DNA from: Agapetus fuscipes
Lineage: Eukaryota > Arthropoda > Insecta > Trichoptera > Glossosomatidae
Assembly (NCBI GenBank): GCA_951799405.1
Contig: OX637342.1
Location: forward strand, 4,774,001 to 4,838,000
Length of the DNA: 64,000 nt
Direction of reading: 5' to 3'
The notes beneath the pieces were generated by a model. That model was not told the DNA's origin. It saw nothing but the letters and a program-made list of their open reading frames with translations, and did not search any database. This document shows positions 1 through 8,874 of the stretch, piece by piece (the first letter of the stretch is position 1; each line of letters begins with the position of its first letter). The position numbers and the translations under genes were made by a program.

Positions 1-137
1 TGTGTGTGGTGTGATGATGTTTTTTGATCGCATGCAGTGGTTAAAGTGGTTATCGAAGTGTTGATTACAGAGTAAACATTTAGGTTGTCGTGAAGTTAGG
101 TTATTATTATTGAATTATTTCTTGATCATTCCAATTT

Positions 138-210
138 AGGTAAAGTGGCCCACTTTGTAGGTAGGTAAAGCGACCTGGTGGGTCACTTTACCTACTAGTA
201 CCTATGTAGG
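138..210. repeat. 5' subterminal palindromic GGTAAAGTGG repeats, copy 1
   Basis: The sequence alternates GGTAAAGTGG-like and CCACTTTACC-like words (AGGTAAAGTGGCC, GGTAGGTAAAGCGACC, GGGTCACTTTACCTAC), so it can fold on itself. Matching words occur at the other end (2289-2358). The arrangement suggests multiple transposase binding sites. This block lies inside the 5'UTR intron. Confidence 0.65.
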
Positions 211-246
211 ATTATTATTTTTTTTTGTTTTTGTTGCAGTCTTTCA

Positions 247-2160
247 ATGCCGAATAAATACATTCGGAAAACAACACAGCAGTCATGGGATGCAAGTGCA
301 ATGCAAGAGGCCTTCGACGCCGTGAAAAGTGGCGAAATGGGTTTTCTAAAAGCTAGCAAACAGTTTCAGGTTCCACGATCTACTCTAAAGCGCCGAGTGA
401 GAGGTATAAACAAAATAGCTATTGGATCTGCTAAGGGCCTGGGGTCTCGTCGCCCTGTATTTTCTGTCGAACAAGAAACTGAACTGGTTGCACATATTCT
501 TGATATGGAACGCCGCTTCTACGGTTTGACGCTTGAAGACATCAGGCGTTTGGCTTATCAGTTAGCAGTGAAAAATAAATTGAGTCATAACTTTAATGAA
601 GAAAAGCAAATGGCCGGTAAGATCTGGGCGCAAGGTTTTAGAAAGAGACACCCTGAGATAACACTGAGAAGCCCTGAAGCTACCTCACTTGCGCGAGCCC
701 AAGGATTCAACAAAGTTAGCGTTATGGCTTTTTTTGATCTTCTAGAGGAAGCTAGAACTAAAATAAATTACCCCGCACATCGTATTTATAACGTAGACGA
801 AACCGGCTGCACTACAGTCCAGAGCAAGTGTACCAAGATACTGGCTTTGAAAGGGAAAAAGCAGATCGGCGCAATTACCTCCGCTGAACGTGGAGTACTG
901 AGCACTGTAGTGATGTGCATGGGAGCAGGTGGAAACTTCATACCGCCATTCGTAATTTTTCCTCGCCAAAGGATGAAGGCGGAGTTAATGGATGGTGCAC
1001 CACCTGGAACTGTCTTTGCCTGCCATGCGTCTGGGTGGATGCAGCTAGAAATCTTTACTGAATGGTTTAAGCACTTCTTAAAATTTGCTAAACCAACTGC
1101 AGATGATCCTGTTTTGCTACTTCTAGACGGTCACAATACTCACACGAAAAATATGGATTTCATTGAAATGGCGAGACAAAATCACACAACCGCAATAGTC
1201 TTTCCACCACATTGTACTCACAGACTACAGCCTCTGGACGTTGCCTTCATGGGACCATTCAATAAATATTACATTCGTGCCATAGAAAAATATCTGCGAA
1301 ACCATCCAGGAAGAGCCATCACGACATTTCAACTCTCGAGACTTCTAGGTGAATCATATCCTGAGGCAGCTCAACAAACCATCGCCATAAACGGATTCAA
1401 GAAATGTGGTATTGAGCCACTGGACCGTCACATTTTCAAAGAATGCGACTTCTTACCCTCTCAGACAACGGAAATGGAACCACCTCCCCCCCCTCACACT
1501 ACAGAAATTCCTCAAAGTCTCGAAAATATTGCTGCTGCGACGACGGTTCCAGACGCTGAGCTACTAGCATTAAACCCACCAAAGGCGGACTACGAACCAC
1601 GAACCACGAACACCCCACTTAACATAGAACCTGAGCCAGGCACGACCACCCCACGAAACATGACCCCTGAACCAGTCATCCAAAACCTACAAAACATTGA
1701 CCCACAGCCCAGCACCTCGTCGTTCATGGCTTTCTCACCAAGAGATCTATTTCCTGTACCGAAAGCACCGCCTAGAGTAAGAAAACTGAACAGAAAGAAG
1801 GGTAAAACTGTAATTTTGACCAGCAGTCCCTACAAACAAGAATTAATCGAAGAAAAGCGTAAGCAGGGAGAGAAGAAACATAAAAAAAGACTTCCTAAAC
1901 CGATTGACATTGAAGAAAACTCAAAGAAGAAAAGAACAAACATAGCGAAGCGGGCGAAGACTGAAAATATACAAAAAGGAGAACATAAAGATAAAGAATT
2001 CACTGATACTGTCTGCTTTTACTGTATGGAGCTTTGGTCAACTTCACGAGCTAATGAAGGTTGGATCAAATGTAAAATTTGTAATCGTTGGGCACACGAA
2101 GCGTGTGCAGGATGTGACGACGACGATGATGACTTCACGTGCGAATTTTGTGCTTATTAA
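247..2160 (+). CDS. pogo/Tigger-like DDD transposase with C-terminal PHD-like zinc finger (copy 1)
   Basis: 637-aa transposase for cut-and-paste movement at TA targets. Domains seen: an N-terminal psq/CENP-B type helix-turn-helix (about residues 15-55, with the motif PRSTLKRRV), a second CENP-B-type DNA-binding domain (about 70-150), and a DDE_1 catalytic core (about 170-400). The likely metal-binding aspartates are D184 (NVDETG), D294 (LLDGHNTH) and D331 (LQPLDVAF), giving about 36 residues between the last two. A Pro/Thr-rich linker (about 410-510) and a basic stretch lead to a C-terminal Cys4-His-Cys3-type finger: C590, C593, C609, C612, H617, C620, C632, C635. No stop or frameshift is present, so the copy looks coding-competent. 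The ATG follows a splice acceptor ending at 239. A domesticated host gene is less likely, given the TIRs and the identical neighbour. Confidence 0.9.
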   Translation: MPNKYIRKTTQQSWDASAMQEAFDAVKSGEMGFLKASKQFQVPRSTLKRRVRGINKIAIGSAKGLGSRRPVFSVEQETELVAHILDMERRFYGLTLEDIRRLAYQLAVKNKLSHNFNEEKQMAGKIWAQGFRKRHPEITLRSPEATSLARAQGFNKVSVMAFFDLLEEARTKINYPAHRIYNVDETGCTTVQSKCTKILALKGKKQIGAITSAERGVLSTVVMCMGAGGNFIPPFVIFPRQRMKAELMDGAPPGTVFACHASGWMQLEIFTEWFKHFLKFAKPTADDPVLLLLDGHNTHTKNMDFIEMARQNHTTAIVFPPHCTHRLQPLDVAFMGPFNKYYIRAIEKYLRNHPGRAITTFQLSRLLGESYPEAAQQTIAINGFKKCGIEPLDRHIFKECDFLPSQTTEMEPPPPPHTTEIPQSLENIAAATTVPDAELLALNPPKADYEPRTTNTPLNIEPEPGTTTPRNMTPEPVIQNLQNIDPQPSTSSFMAFSPRDLFPVPKAPPRVRKLNRKKGKTVILTSSPYKQELIEEKRKQGEKKHKKRLPKPIDIEENSKKKRTNIAKRAKTENIQKGEHKDKEFTDTVCFYCMELWSTSRANEGWIKCKICNRWAHEACAGCDDDDDDFTCEFCAY

Positions 2161-2233
2161 ATACGCAGGCCTACTTCACTTTGTTTTTTGTCATTTATTG
2201 TCATGTAGTTAAACTTGTCATTTATTTTTTATT

Positions 2234-2239
2234 AATAAA
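2234..2239 (+). terminator. polyadenylation signal of transposase copy 1
   Basis: AATAAA 74 bp after the stop codon. Confidence 0.6.
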
Positions 2240-2288
2240 ATTAAAACCTCAATAGAGATTTTTCGTATTTCATTTCATGTTTCCATTT

Positions 2289-2358
2289 GTGGGTCACTTT
2301 ACCTACCTACCTAAAAAAAGGTATGCCACTTTACCTACCTCGACGAGGTAAAGTGGTC
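2289..2358. repeat. 3' subterminal palindromic GGTAAAGTGG repeats, copy 1
   Basis: GGGTCACTTTACCTACC, GCCACTTTACCTACC and the inverted word GAGGTAAAGTGG lie in 70 bp downstream of the coding region. They are inverted relative to the 5' block, as expected for transposase sites at both ends. Confidence 0.6.
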
Positions 2359-2545
2359 AGTTTCCCTGATTCCATTGTTTATCTTATTGTGAGTTTTCGT
2401 TAATAATAAATGAAATAATGTTTTCTAAGATACAAAGTAGAACATATTCGTCAAACACATGCAAAGAAATCATCACAATTACTCAATAGTTCTAGTAGAT
2501 AATGGCGGTTTTTCCTTAAGGTGGCCACATTACCTCGCCTTCCCC

Positions 2546-2565
2546 GAGGGCGAGGTAAGGTGACC
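2546..2565 (+). repeat. left terminal inverted repeat, copy 2
   Basis: Pairs with 5297-5316. The word GGCGAGGTAA is shared by both ends; GGTAAAGTGGCCACC follows at about 2571-2585. Confidence 0.7.
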
Positions 2566-2743
2566 CGGTAAGGTAAAGTGGCCACCAGTTCATAGCGATC
2601 GAAACAAGCAACGCCATCTAGTCATTGTAACGTAAACATGTTGGTAACGCGACGCCATATTGACCCGCCGACCGGCATCAAGTTGTGACGAGTCTCTGCG
2701 TTTTTATTCCTAAAACTGTGTTCTATGGAAGTGCTGATACAAG

Positions 2744-3013
2744 GTAAGCTGTTTAAAATGTTCATTTCAATGTCTGTGTGTGGTGTGATGATGTTTTTTG
2801 ATCGCATGCAGTGGTTAAAGTGGTTATCGAAGTGTTGATTACAGAGTAAACATTTAGGTTGTCGTGAAGTTAGGTTATTATTATTGAATTATTTCTTGAT
2901 CATTCCAATTTAGGTAAAGTGGCCCACTTTGTAGGTAGGTAAAGCGACCTGGTGGGTCACTTTACCTACTAGTACCTATGTAGGATTATTATTTTTTTTT
3001 GTTTTTGTTGCAG
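2744..3013 (+). other. 5'UTR intron of transposase copy 2
   Basis: The donor AAG|GTAAGC is at 2744. The acceptor, with a T-rich tract ending GTTGCAG, finishes at 3013, eight bases before the ATG at 3021. The 270-bp intron contains the 5' subterminal repeat block. Copy 1 keeps only the acceptor side in the window. Confidence 0.65.
2912..2984. repeat. 5' subterminal repeats, copy 2
   Basis: Same palindromic block as 138-210, here inside the intron 2744-3013. Confidence 0.6.
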
Positions 3014-3020
3014 TCTTTCA

Positions 3021-4934
3021 ATGCCGAATAAATACATTCGGAAAACAACACAGCAGTCATGGGATGCAAGTGCAATGCAAGAGGCCTTCGACGCCGTGAA
3101 AAGTGGCGAAATGGGTTTTCTAAAAGCTAGCAAACAGTTTCAGGTTCCACGATCTACTCTAAAGCGCCGAGTGAGAGGTATAAACAAAATAGCTATTGGA
3201 TCTGCTAAGGGCCTGGGGTCTCGTCGCCCTGTATTTTCTGTCGAACAAGAAACTGAACTGGTTGCACATATTCTTGATATGGAACGCCGCTTCTACGGTT
3301 TGACGCTTGAAGACATCAGGCGTTTGGCTTATCAGTTAGCAGTGAAAAATAAATTGAGTCATAACTTTAATGAAGAAAAGCAAATGGCCGGTAAGATCTG
3401 GGCGCAAGGTTTTAGAAAGAGACACCCTGAGATAACACTGAGAAGCCCTGAAGCTACCTCACTTGCGCGAGCCCAAGGATTCAACAAAGTTAGCGTTATG
3501 GCTTTTTTTGATCTTCTAGAGGAAGCTAGAACTAAAATAAATTACCCCGCACATCGTATTTATAACGTAGACGAAACCGGCTGCACTACAGTCCAGAGCA
3601 AGTGTACCAAGATACTGGCTTTGAAAGGGAAAAAGCAGATCGGCGCAATTACCTCCGCTGAACGTGGAGTACTGAGCACTGTAGTGATGTGCATGGGAGC
3701 AGGTGGAAACTTCATACCGCCATTCGTAATTTTTCCTCGCCAAAGGATGAAGGCGGAGTTAATGGATGGTGCACCACCTGGAACTGTCTTTGCCTGCCAT
3801 GCGTCTGGGTGGATGCAGCTAGAAATCTTTACTGAATGGTTTAAGCACTTCTTAAAATTTGCTAAACCAACTGCAGATGATCCTGTTTTGCTACTTCTAG
3901 ACGGTCACAATACTCACACGAAAAATATGGATTTCATTGAAATGGCGAGACAAAATCACACAACCGCAATAGTCTTTCCACCACATTGTACTCACAGACT
4001 ACAGCCTCTGGACGTTGCCTTCATGGGACCATTCAATAAATATTACATTCGTGCCATAGAAAAATATCTGCGAAACCATCCAGGAAGAGCCATCACGACA
4101 TTTCAACTCTCGAGACTTCTAGGTGAATCATATCCTGAGGCAGCTCAACAAACCATCGCCATAAACGGATTCAAGAAATGTGGTATTGAGCCACTGGACC
4201 GTCACATTTTCAAAGAATGCGACTTCTTACCCTCTCAGACAACGGAAATGGAACCACCTCCCCCCCCTCACACTACAGAAATTCCTCAAAGTCTCGAAAA
4301 TATTGCTGCTGCGACGACGGTTCCAGACGCTGAGCTACTAGCATTAAACCCACCAAAGGCGGACTACGAACCACGAACCACGAACACCCCACTTAACATA
4401 GAACCTGAGCCAGGCACGACCACCCCACGAAACATGACCCCTGAACCAGTCATCCAAAACCTACAAAACATTGACCCACAGCCCAGCACCTCGTCGTTCA
4501 TGGCTTTCTCACCAAGAGATCTATTTCCTGTACCGAAAGCACCGCCTAGAGTAAGAAAACTGAACAGAAAGAAGGGTAAAACTGTAATTTTGACCAGCAG
4601 TCCCTACAAACAAGAATTAATCGAAGAAAAGCGTAAGCAGGGAGAGAAGAAACATAAAAAAAGACTTCCTAAACCGATTGACATTGAAGAAAACTCAAAG
4701 AAGAAAAGAACAAACATAGCGAAGCGGGCGAAGACTGAAAATATACAAAAAGGAGAACATAAAGATAAAGAATTCACTGATACTGTCTGCTTTTACTGTA
4801 TGGAGCTTTGGTCAACTTCACGAGCTAATGAAGGTTGGATCAAATGTAAAATTTGTAATCGTTGGGCACACGAAGCGTGTGCAGGATGTGACGACGACGA
4901 TGATGACTTCACGTGCGAATTTTGTGCTTATTAA
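3021..4934 (+). CDS. pogo/Tigger-like DDD transposase with PHD-like finger (copy 2)
   Basis: 637 aa, identical in translation to the protein at 247-2160: the two DNA-binding domains, D184/D294/D331 and the C-terminal Cys/His finger are all retained. Unlike copy 1, the whole transcription unit is visible: 5'UTR exon, intron 2744-3013, coding exon and AATAAA at 5008-5013. The complete flanking TIRs make this the copy most likely to be mobile. The Kozak context (TTTCAATGC) is ordinary. Whether it is transcribed cannot be seen here. Confidence 0.9.
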   Translation: MPNKYIRKTTQQSWDASAMQEAFDAVKSGEMGFLKASKQFQVPRSTLKRRVRGINKIAIGSAKGLGSRRPVFSVEQETELVAHILDMERRFYGLTLEDIRRLAYQLAVKNKLSHNFNEEKQMAGKIWAQGFRKRHPEITLRSPEATSLARAQGFNKVSVMAFFDLLEEARTKINYPAHRIYNVDETGCTTVQSKCTKILALKGKKQIGAITSAERGVLSTVVMCMGAGGNFIPPFVIFPRQRMKAELMDGAPPGTVFACHASGWMQLEIFTEWFKHFLKFAKPTADDPVLLLLDGHNTHTKNMDFIEMARQNHTTAIVFPPHCTHRLQPLDVAFMGPFNKYYIRAIEKYLRNHPGRAITTFQLSRLLGESYPEAAQQTIAINGFKKCGIEPLDRHIFKECDFLPSQTTEMEPPPPPHTTEIPQSLENIAAATTVPDAELLALNPPKADYEPRTTNTPLNIEPEPGTTTPRNMTPEPVIQNLQNIDPQPSTSSFMAFSPRDLFPVPKAPPRVRKLNRKKGKTVILTSSPYKQELIEEKRKQGEKKHKKRLPKPIDIEENSKKKRTNIAKRAKTENIQKGEHKDKEFTDTVCFYCMELWSTSRANEGWIKCKICNRWAHEACAGCDDDDDDFTCEFCAY

Positions 4935-5007
4935 ATACGCAGGCCTACTTCACTTTGTTTTTTGTCATTTATTGTCATGTAGTTAAACTTGTCATTTATT
5001 TTTTATT

Positions 5008-5013
5008 AATAAA
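5008..5013 (+). terminator. polyadenylation signal of transposase copy 2
   Basis: AATAAA 74 bp after the stop codon. Confidence 0.6.
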
Positions 5014-5062
5014 ATTAAAACCTCAATAGAGATTTTTCGTATTTCATTTCATGTTTCCATTT

Positions 5063-5132
5063 GTGGGTCACTTTACCTACCTACCTAAAAAAAGGTATGC
5101 CACTTTACCTACCTCGACGAGGTAAAGTGGTC
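5063..5132. repeat. 3' subterminal repeats, copy 2
   Basis: Same block as 2289-2358. Confidence 0.6.
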
Positions 5133-5296
5133 AGTTTCCCTGATTCCATTGTTTATCTTATTGTGAGTTTTCGTTAATAATAAATGAAATAATGTTTTCT
5201 AAGATACAAAGTAGAACATATTCGTCAAACACATGCAAAGAAATCATCACAATTACTCAATAGTTCTAGTAGATAATGGCGGTTTTTCCTTAAGGT

Positions 5297-5316
5297 GGCC
5301 ACATTACCTCGCCTTC
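5297..5316 (-). repeat. right terminal inverted repeat, copy 2
   Basis: Inverted partner of 2546-2565; ends CCTTCCCC and is followed by TA. Confidence 0.7.
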
Positions 5317-5329
5317 CCCTACTAATAAT

Positions 5330-5460
5330 GATGAGGAAGTACCTACTCTTGAAAAAGTTATATACTCCAGGATTTTTACACTTGCTTAGGTTTTCTCTGC
5401 TAGAAAATAAGAAAATAGGTGCATTTATCTAACAAACCCAAGTTAGCTTTATATGTGACT
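5330..5460 (+). repeat. dispersed repeat R3, partial copy
   Basis: Resembles parts of 15570-15785, 36475-36690 and, inverted, 56925-57170: a run with AGAAAATA..., GTGCATTTATCT and ACCCAAGTTAGCTT. Class unknown. Confidence 0.45.
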
Positions 5461-5469
5461 CAGCTTTAT

Positions 5470-5625
5470 CTTTACTGCACTGTAACTGTAACTCTGTCGT
5501 CATTCCGCTAGGGGTGGCCAGAGCCTCTGCAGAGTTACCTCCATTTTTTCCTATCCTGACATACCTCTTTCAATTCCTTCATATGAATCACCTTTTTCAT
5601 GCATTTTCTTCTTTTACGCTCTTTA
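5470..5625 (-). mobile_element. 3' end fragment of RTE-like LINE (second subfamily)
   Basis: Contains GCTAGGGGTGGCC, the same 3' terminal word seen at 16580-16610 and 26030-26045, followed on the minus strand by coding-like remnants (MKEVC... region). Degenerate. Confidence 0.45.
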
Positions 5626-5654
5626 AGTATCGATATAATCTATACATATAAAAA

Positions 5655-5866
5655 TATTTTAAGGCTCACATTAAATGCATTCCCACAAGCAGGCACTTGT
5701 AAGTTCGCGCTTACACACGCTGTGTACATACAAAATAAACCAAACCTCACATGAAGACAAAATTTGCAACTCGTGTCGCCCTTGTGGTGGCCTTGTTTTT
5801 GACAAACTGAACCATTTTTTACAGTATGGGTGGTCAGCATCATACCAACATTCAATGAACAACAAA
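5655..5866 (-). repeat. LINE-tail/SINE ~250-bp repeat copy
   Basis: One of more than 30 copies. Read on its own strand the unit begins near CTTGACTTATAGGTTGGTAT, contains ACCACCCATACTGTAAAAAA, GGTTCACTTTGCC, CCTGTTTCAGGGAAGG and GGGAATGCATTTAATATG, and ends CTTTGCARCTTAGATTA. It equals the 3' end of the RTE-like LINE at 19136-20985. Confidence 0.7.
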
Positions 5867-6347
5867 AAATAATACCAAAAACAGGGAAAAAGCCTTGAAA
5901 ATACAAAATGTTCATACTTCATATTATTATGATTCTTGCATACAAATCTGATTTGTGTTATGAATATTTAAAATGGTTTCCATCAACCCTTGAGTCGTTG
6001 CCATCAAAGTGTCATTTTAATTGGTACAAAATTTACTTCCTTATTGTAAACCAAACGAAACGTCAACAAGCTATTCTCGGGTCACTTTAAAAAATAATTG
6101 CCTCTTAATGTGTTTATTTTAAATGTTTGAGTGGCGCTGTATATTGCATGACTGAAAGAGAAGGGGTTGATTGATACCAGTGACTCTCAAACCTTTTTTC
6201 CACCAGATTAAAAAAAATGTATAGACATTAAATTGTGAAGATTTTTTTTTTAACGACAGAAATGAAAATTACACTTAGTTGATTGATTTATCATTGAAGA
6301 AAATTTTTTGCAGGGGAAACTGACTTTTACCCTAAATATATAACATT

Positions 6348-6535
6348 ACGTATCTTTAATCTACAACCTAAGTTACAAAGATACATTACATCTAAGATTC
6401 ATTTTATATGCTTTCACATAATCAGACACGCATATGTTTGCGCTTACACATGCTGCATGTAGACATTCAACATAAAATCCAATCTCAAATTAACACAAGC
6501 CCTGCAACTCTTGCCGACCTTCCCTAAAACCATCA
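6348..6535 (-). repeat. LINE-tail/SINE repeat copy, partial
   Basis: Ends at the CTTCCCTGAAAC block on the plus strand, so it lacks the unit's first ~60 bp. Confidence 0.6.
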
Positions 6536-6567
6536 TTAGGTATATGAACCTTATTTATTAGCTTTTC

Positions 6568-6606
6568 TCTTGAAAATGACTAGTAATTCCATCGAAAGCG
6601 CTCGAG
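6568..6606 (+). other. YTGANRAT...GAAA stem-loop motif, degenerate copy
   Basis: CTTGAAAATGAC, then ATCGAAAGCGCTCGAG; the stem is poorly paired here. Compare 23465-23501 and 52738-52779. Confidence 0.4.
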
Positions 6607-6768
6607 AAATTAAAACTCACTAAATTTAAAAAAATGTTATGTCTATAATTTAATATCAATTTTAAATAAATTGTAAGTCCTTTTTTGGGAACAATCAATG
6701 CACTCGTCTTTTTGTTAAGATGTTTCTTATTTCAAAATGTCCGTATTTCTAACTCTTGTGCCTTGATT

Positions 6769-7005
6769 TATCTACAATCTAACTTGCAAAAATACATAGA
6801 CATTAAAGGCTCATATTAAATGCATGCCCACAAATATACACATGTAAATTCGCGGTACCTACGAAATAAACCAAACCTCACATGAAAATAAAATTTGCAA
6901 CTCCTGCCGCATCTCCATGAAACCGGGCTGGCATTGACAACAGCGAACCAAATTTTCACAACATGGGAGGTCAGCTTCATGCCAACCTATCAGTCAAGTT
7001 ATCTG
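6769..7005 (-). repeat. LINE-tail/SINE repeat copy
   Basis: Nearly full length; begins on its own strand with CTTGACTGATAGGTTGGCAT. Confidence 0.65.
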
Positions 7006-7207
7006 ACTTTAACATTCACTGAGTTTCATTGTATTGATTGGATAATTTTAAAGAGTTGTAAAACATCGCTTCATATAAAATGTTTTTCAAATCATTTGAT
7101 TGCTTCAGCAGTAGGGTGTATCACGTATTTTTTCTTTGTTAAATTTAAATTTAAAGCTCAAATCGCTGCTAAAAAGTGCTAGGCAAATTGGTGATTATCA
7201 CTATCAT

Positions 7208-7310
7208 CTATAATCTAGGTTGCAAGGATATATTCATTTAAAGTTCTCAAATGCATGCCCACAAAAAAACACATGTAGTTCACGCTTACAAATGCTGAAT
7301 GTGTGCTACA
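7208..7310 (-). repeat. LINE-tail/SINE repeat copy, 3' part only
   Basis: Covers the CATGCCCACAA to AGTTGCAAGGATATA segment only. Confidence 0.55.
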
Positions 7311-7584
7311 ATATGAGGAAGATTTTTAATTCTTTCATTAATTTAAAGCAAAAAAATGTAGGTAGGTACTTTCATACTTATAAAAAAAATCGTGACACAC
7401 CCTATTTGAAAAGCAATTACAATACATTTCATTATGAATAGTTAATCATTGGAAGTTAATATTTAATGTCAGCGTTTAAATACACATTTATTTTTAATTC
7501 GGATAACATGCAGTTCTCTTTTCATTAGATATATTGTTAAAAATAAAAACCATTCTAGTGTTAAATCATTATTAATTCAGTAAA

Positions 7585-8874
7585 ATGCATTGCCATAAAA
7601 CGTTACATACATTTTTGTGCATGGTTTTTTTAACATTAAATTTAAATTTTTCACATAGTGCTTTTCACGTAGTGCAAGAAAACGTGAATCAACTCATGGT
7701 CGACAAATACGTGGCAACTCTAGAAAAAGTTCAGGAACATTTCGGGACAACAAATTGGTTAGTTTTTTCTGTACGTGAACGCTTTCATTCCTTTCAAGAC
7801 GACTTTGAGAGCTATTTTCTAGACAGCTGCAGCAAAAGACATGTATATTTGCCTTTATCGTATTGGACAGCCATTTCAAGATCCGACGTTAATACAAAAC
7901 CAAATAAAAGAAGGAGGACTACATTTTTTATAATTTTACCTTATTTTTCCAAAGATCTTGTGAGGGATGCCTTTATTAATGTTCAGTCGACGAGGAGCTT
8001 TGCATACCGCTCCATGTTTTTATTCGTCATAAGAAATGAAGTTGCAGAAATGAAAATTATAAAAGATTCGATTGAGGAATGCTTCAAATTCATATGGTCC
8101 TGGCATATACTAAATGCTTATATTTTCATTTATTTCTCAGAAAACGTTACAATTCTAACGTTCAATCCGTTTAAGAATAATTTCAGTGAGAATGTGACAT
8201 CAGACGATCTATCAAGGGTTTTCTATGACAAAACATTGAATCTGTACAATTACCCGTTGAAGATTGGATATCACGATGATTTGGTGAGCACGTATGTAAA
8301 AAATATTTTAACCAAAACCGTGATCCCAGAATCGCCAATGATATTTGTCCAAACATTTATGCAGGATATAAACGCTTCGTATGTTAATATCCCAAATGAT
8401 AAAGATGGAGATGGTCAAATATTCCCAAATCACACGGTAACGGGATTGCTGGCAAAAGTTGCGAATGCACAAATTGATATTTCATTCATCAAGAGGACAT
8501 TGAGGACATATTATGAAAACACGCTTGACACGAGTTATCCATTGGTGAGAAACGACATTTGTTATCTGATTCCAAAAGCCAAGAGAGAAAAGCAGTTTAA
8601 GAATTTCTTCAAAGCTGTGAAGCCGATTGTTGTCGCATTCATCACGCTCACTTTGGTTGTCATCGCTTCCATTGGATACATTACTCAGAGAATAGAATTC
8701 AACATATTGCCGAGGGCACCCAACACATGTGCAACTCATATTCTGGAAAGTTTTGCAGAAATTTACATGTGCAGTATAAAGCAATCTCTCAACACAAATA
8801 AATATGGATTTGGATGGAAAACATTTATGTCGGCTGTCCTGATGTATGTTTTAGTGATCAATGGTGCATTGGAG
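7585..8874 (+). CDS. IR exon 1
   Basis: Encodes the signal peptide, extracellular N-terminus, S1, M1 and the start of the pore region. The reading frame stays open through the donor to 9024, but the IR similarity stops at codon 430, where GTAAGT begins. Confidence 0.85.

Larger units (their letters stand above)
1..2545 (+). mobile_element. pogo/Tigger-type DNA transposon, copy 1 (5' end cut by window start)
   Basis: Left member of a tandem pair. From base 1 it matches copy 2 at an offset of exactly 2,774 bp, so about 227 bp of its 5' end (TIR, 5'UTR exon and intron donor) lie before the window. It holds the tail of a 5'UTR intron (acceptor ends at 239), the transposase gene, a polyadenylation signal and the right terminal inverted repeat. 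Its right end abuts copy 2 directly, with no TA dinucleotide or spacer. Confidence 0.85.
2546..5319 (+). mobile_element. pogo/Tigger-type DNA transposon, copy 2 (complete, 2,774 bp)
   Basis: Complete unit. Left TIR at 2546-2565 (GAGGGCGAGGTAAGGTGACC) and right TIR at 5297-5316 are inverted copies with about 17 of 20 matches; three further C residues follow on the right. The right end is followed by TA (5320-5321), the expected target dinucleotide. The left end touches copy 1 without a TA. Over the shared region the two copies look identical by eye, so the duplication is very recent or is an assembly artefact. Confidence 0.88.

Noticed and set aside
742..969. 75-codon minus-strand frame (also 3516-3743)
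   Set aside because: Antisense shadow of the transposase.
5640..5922. Several cysteine-rich frames of 65-91 codons
   Set aside because: They fall in a LINE-tail repeat; equivalent frames recur in other copies (22566-22854, 34315-34566, 49566-49807).
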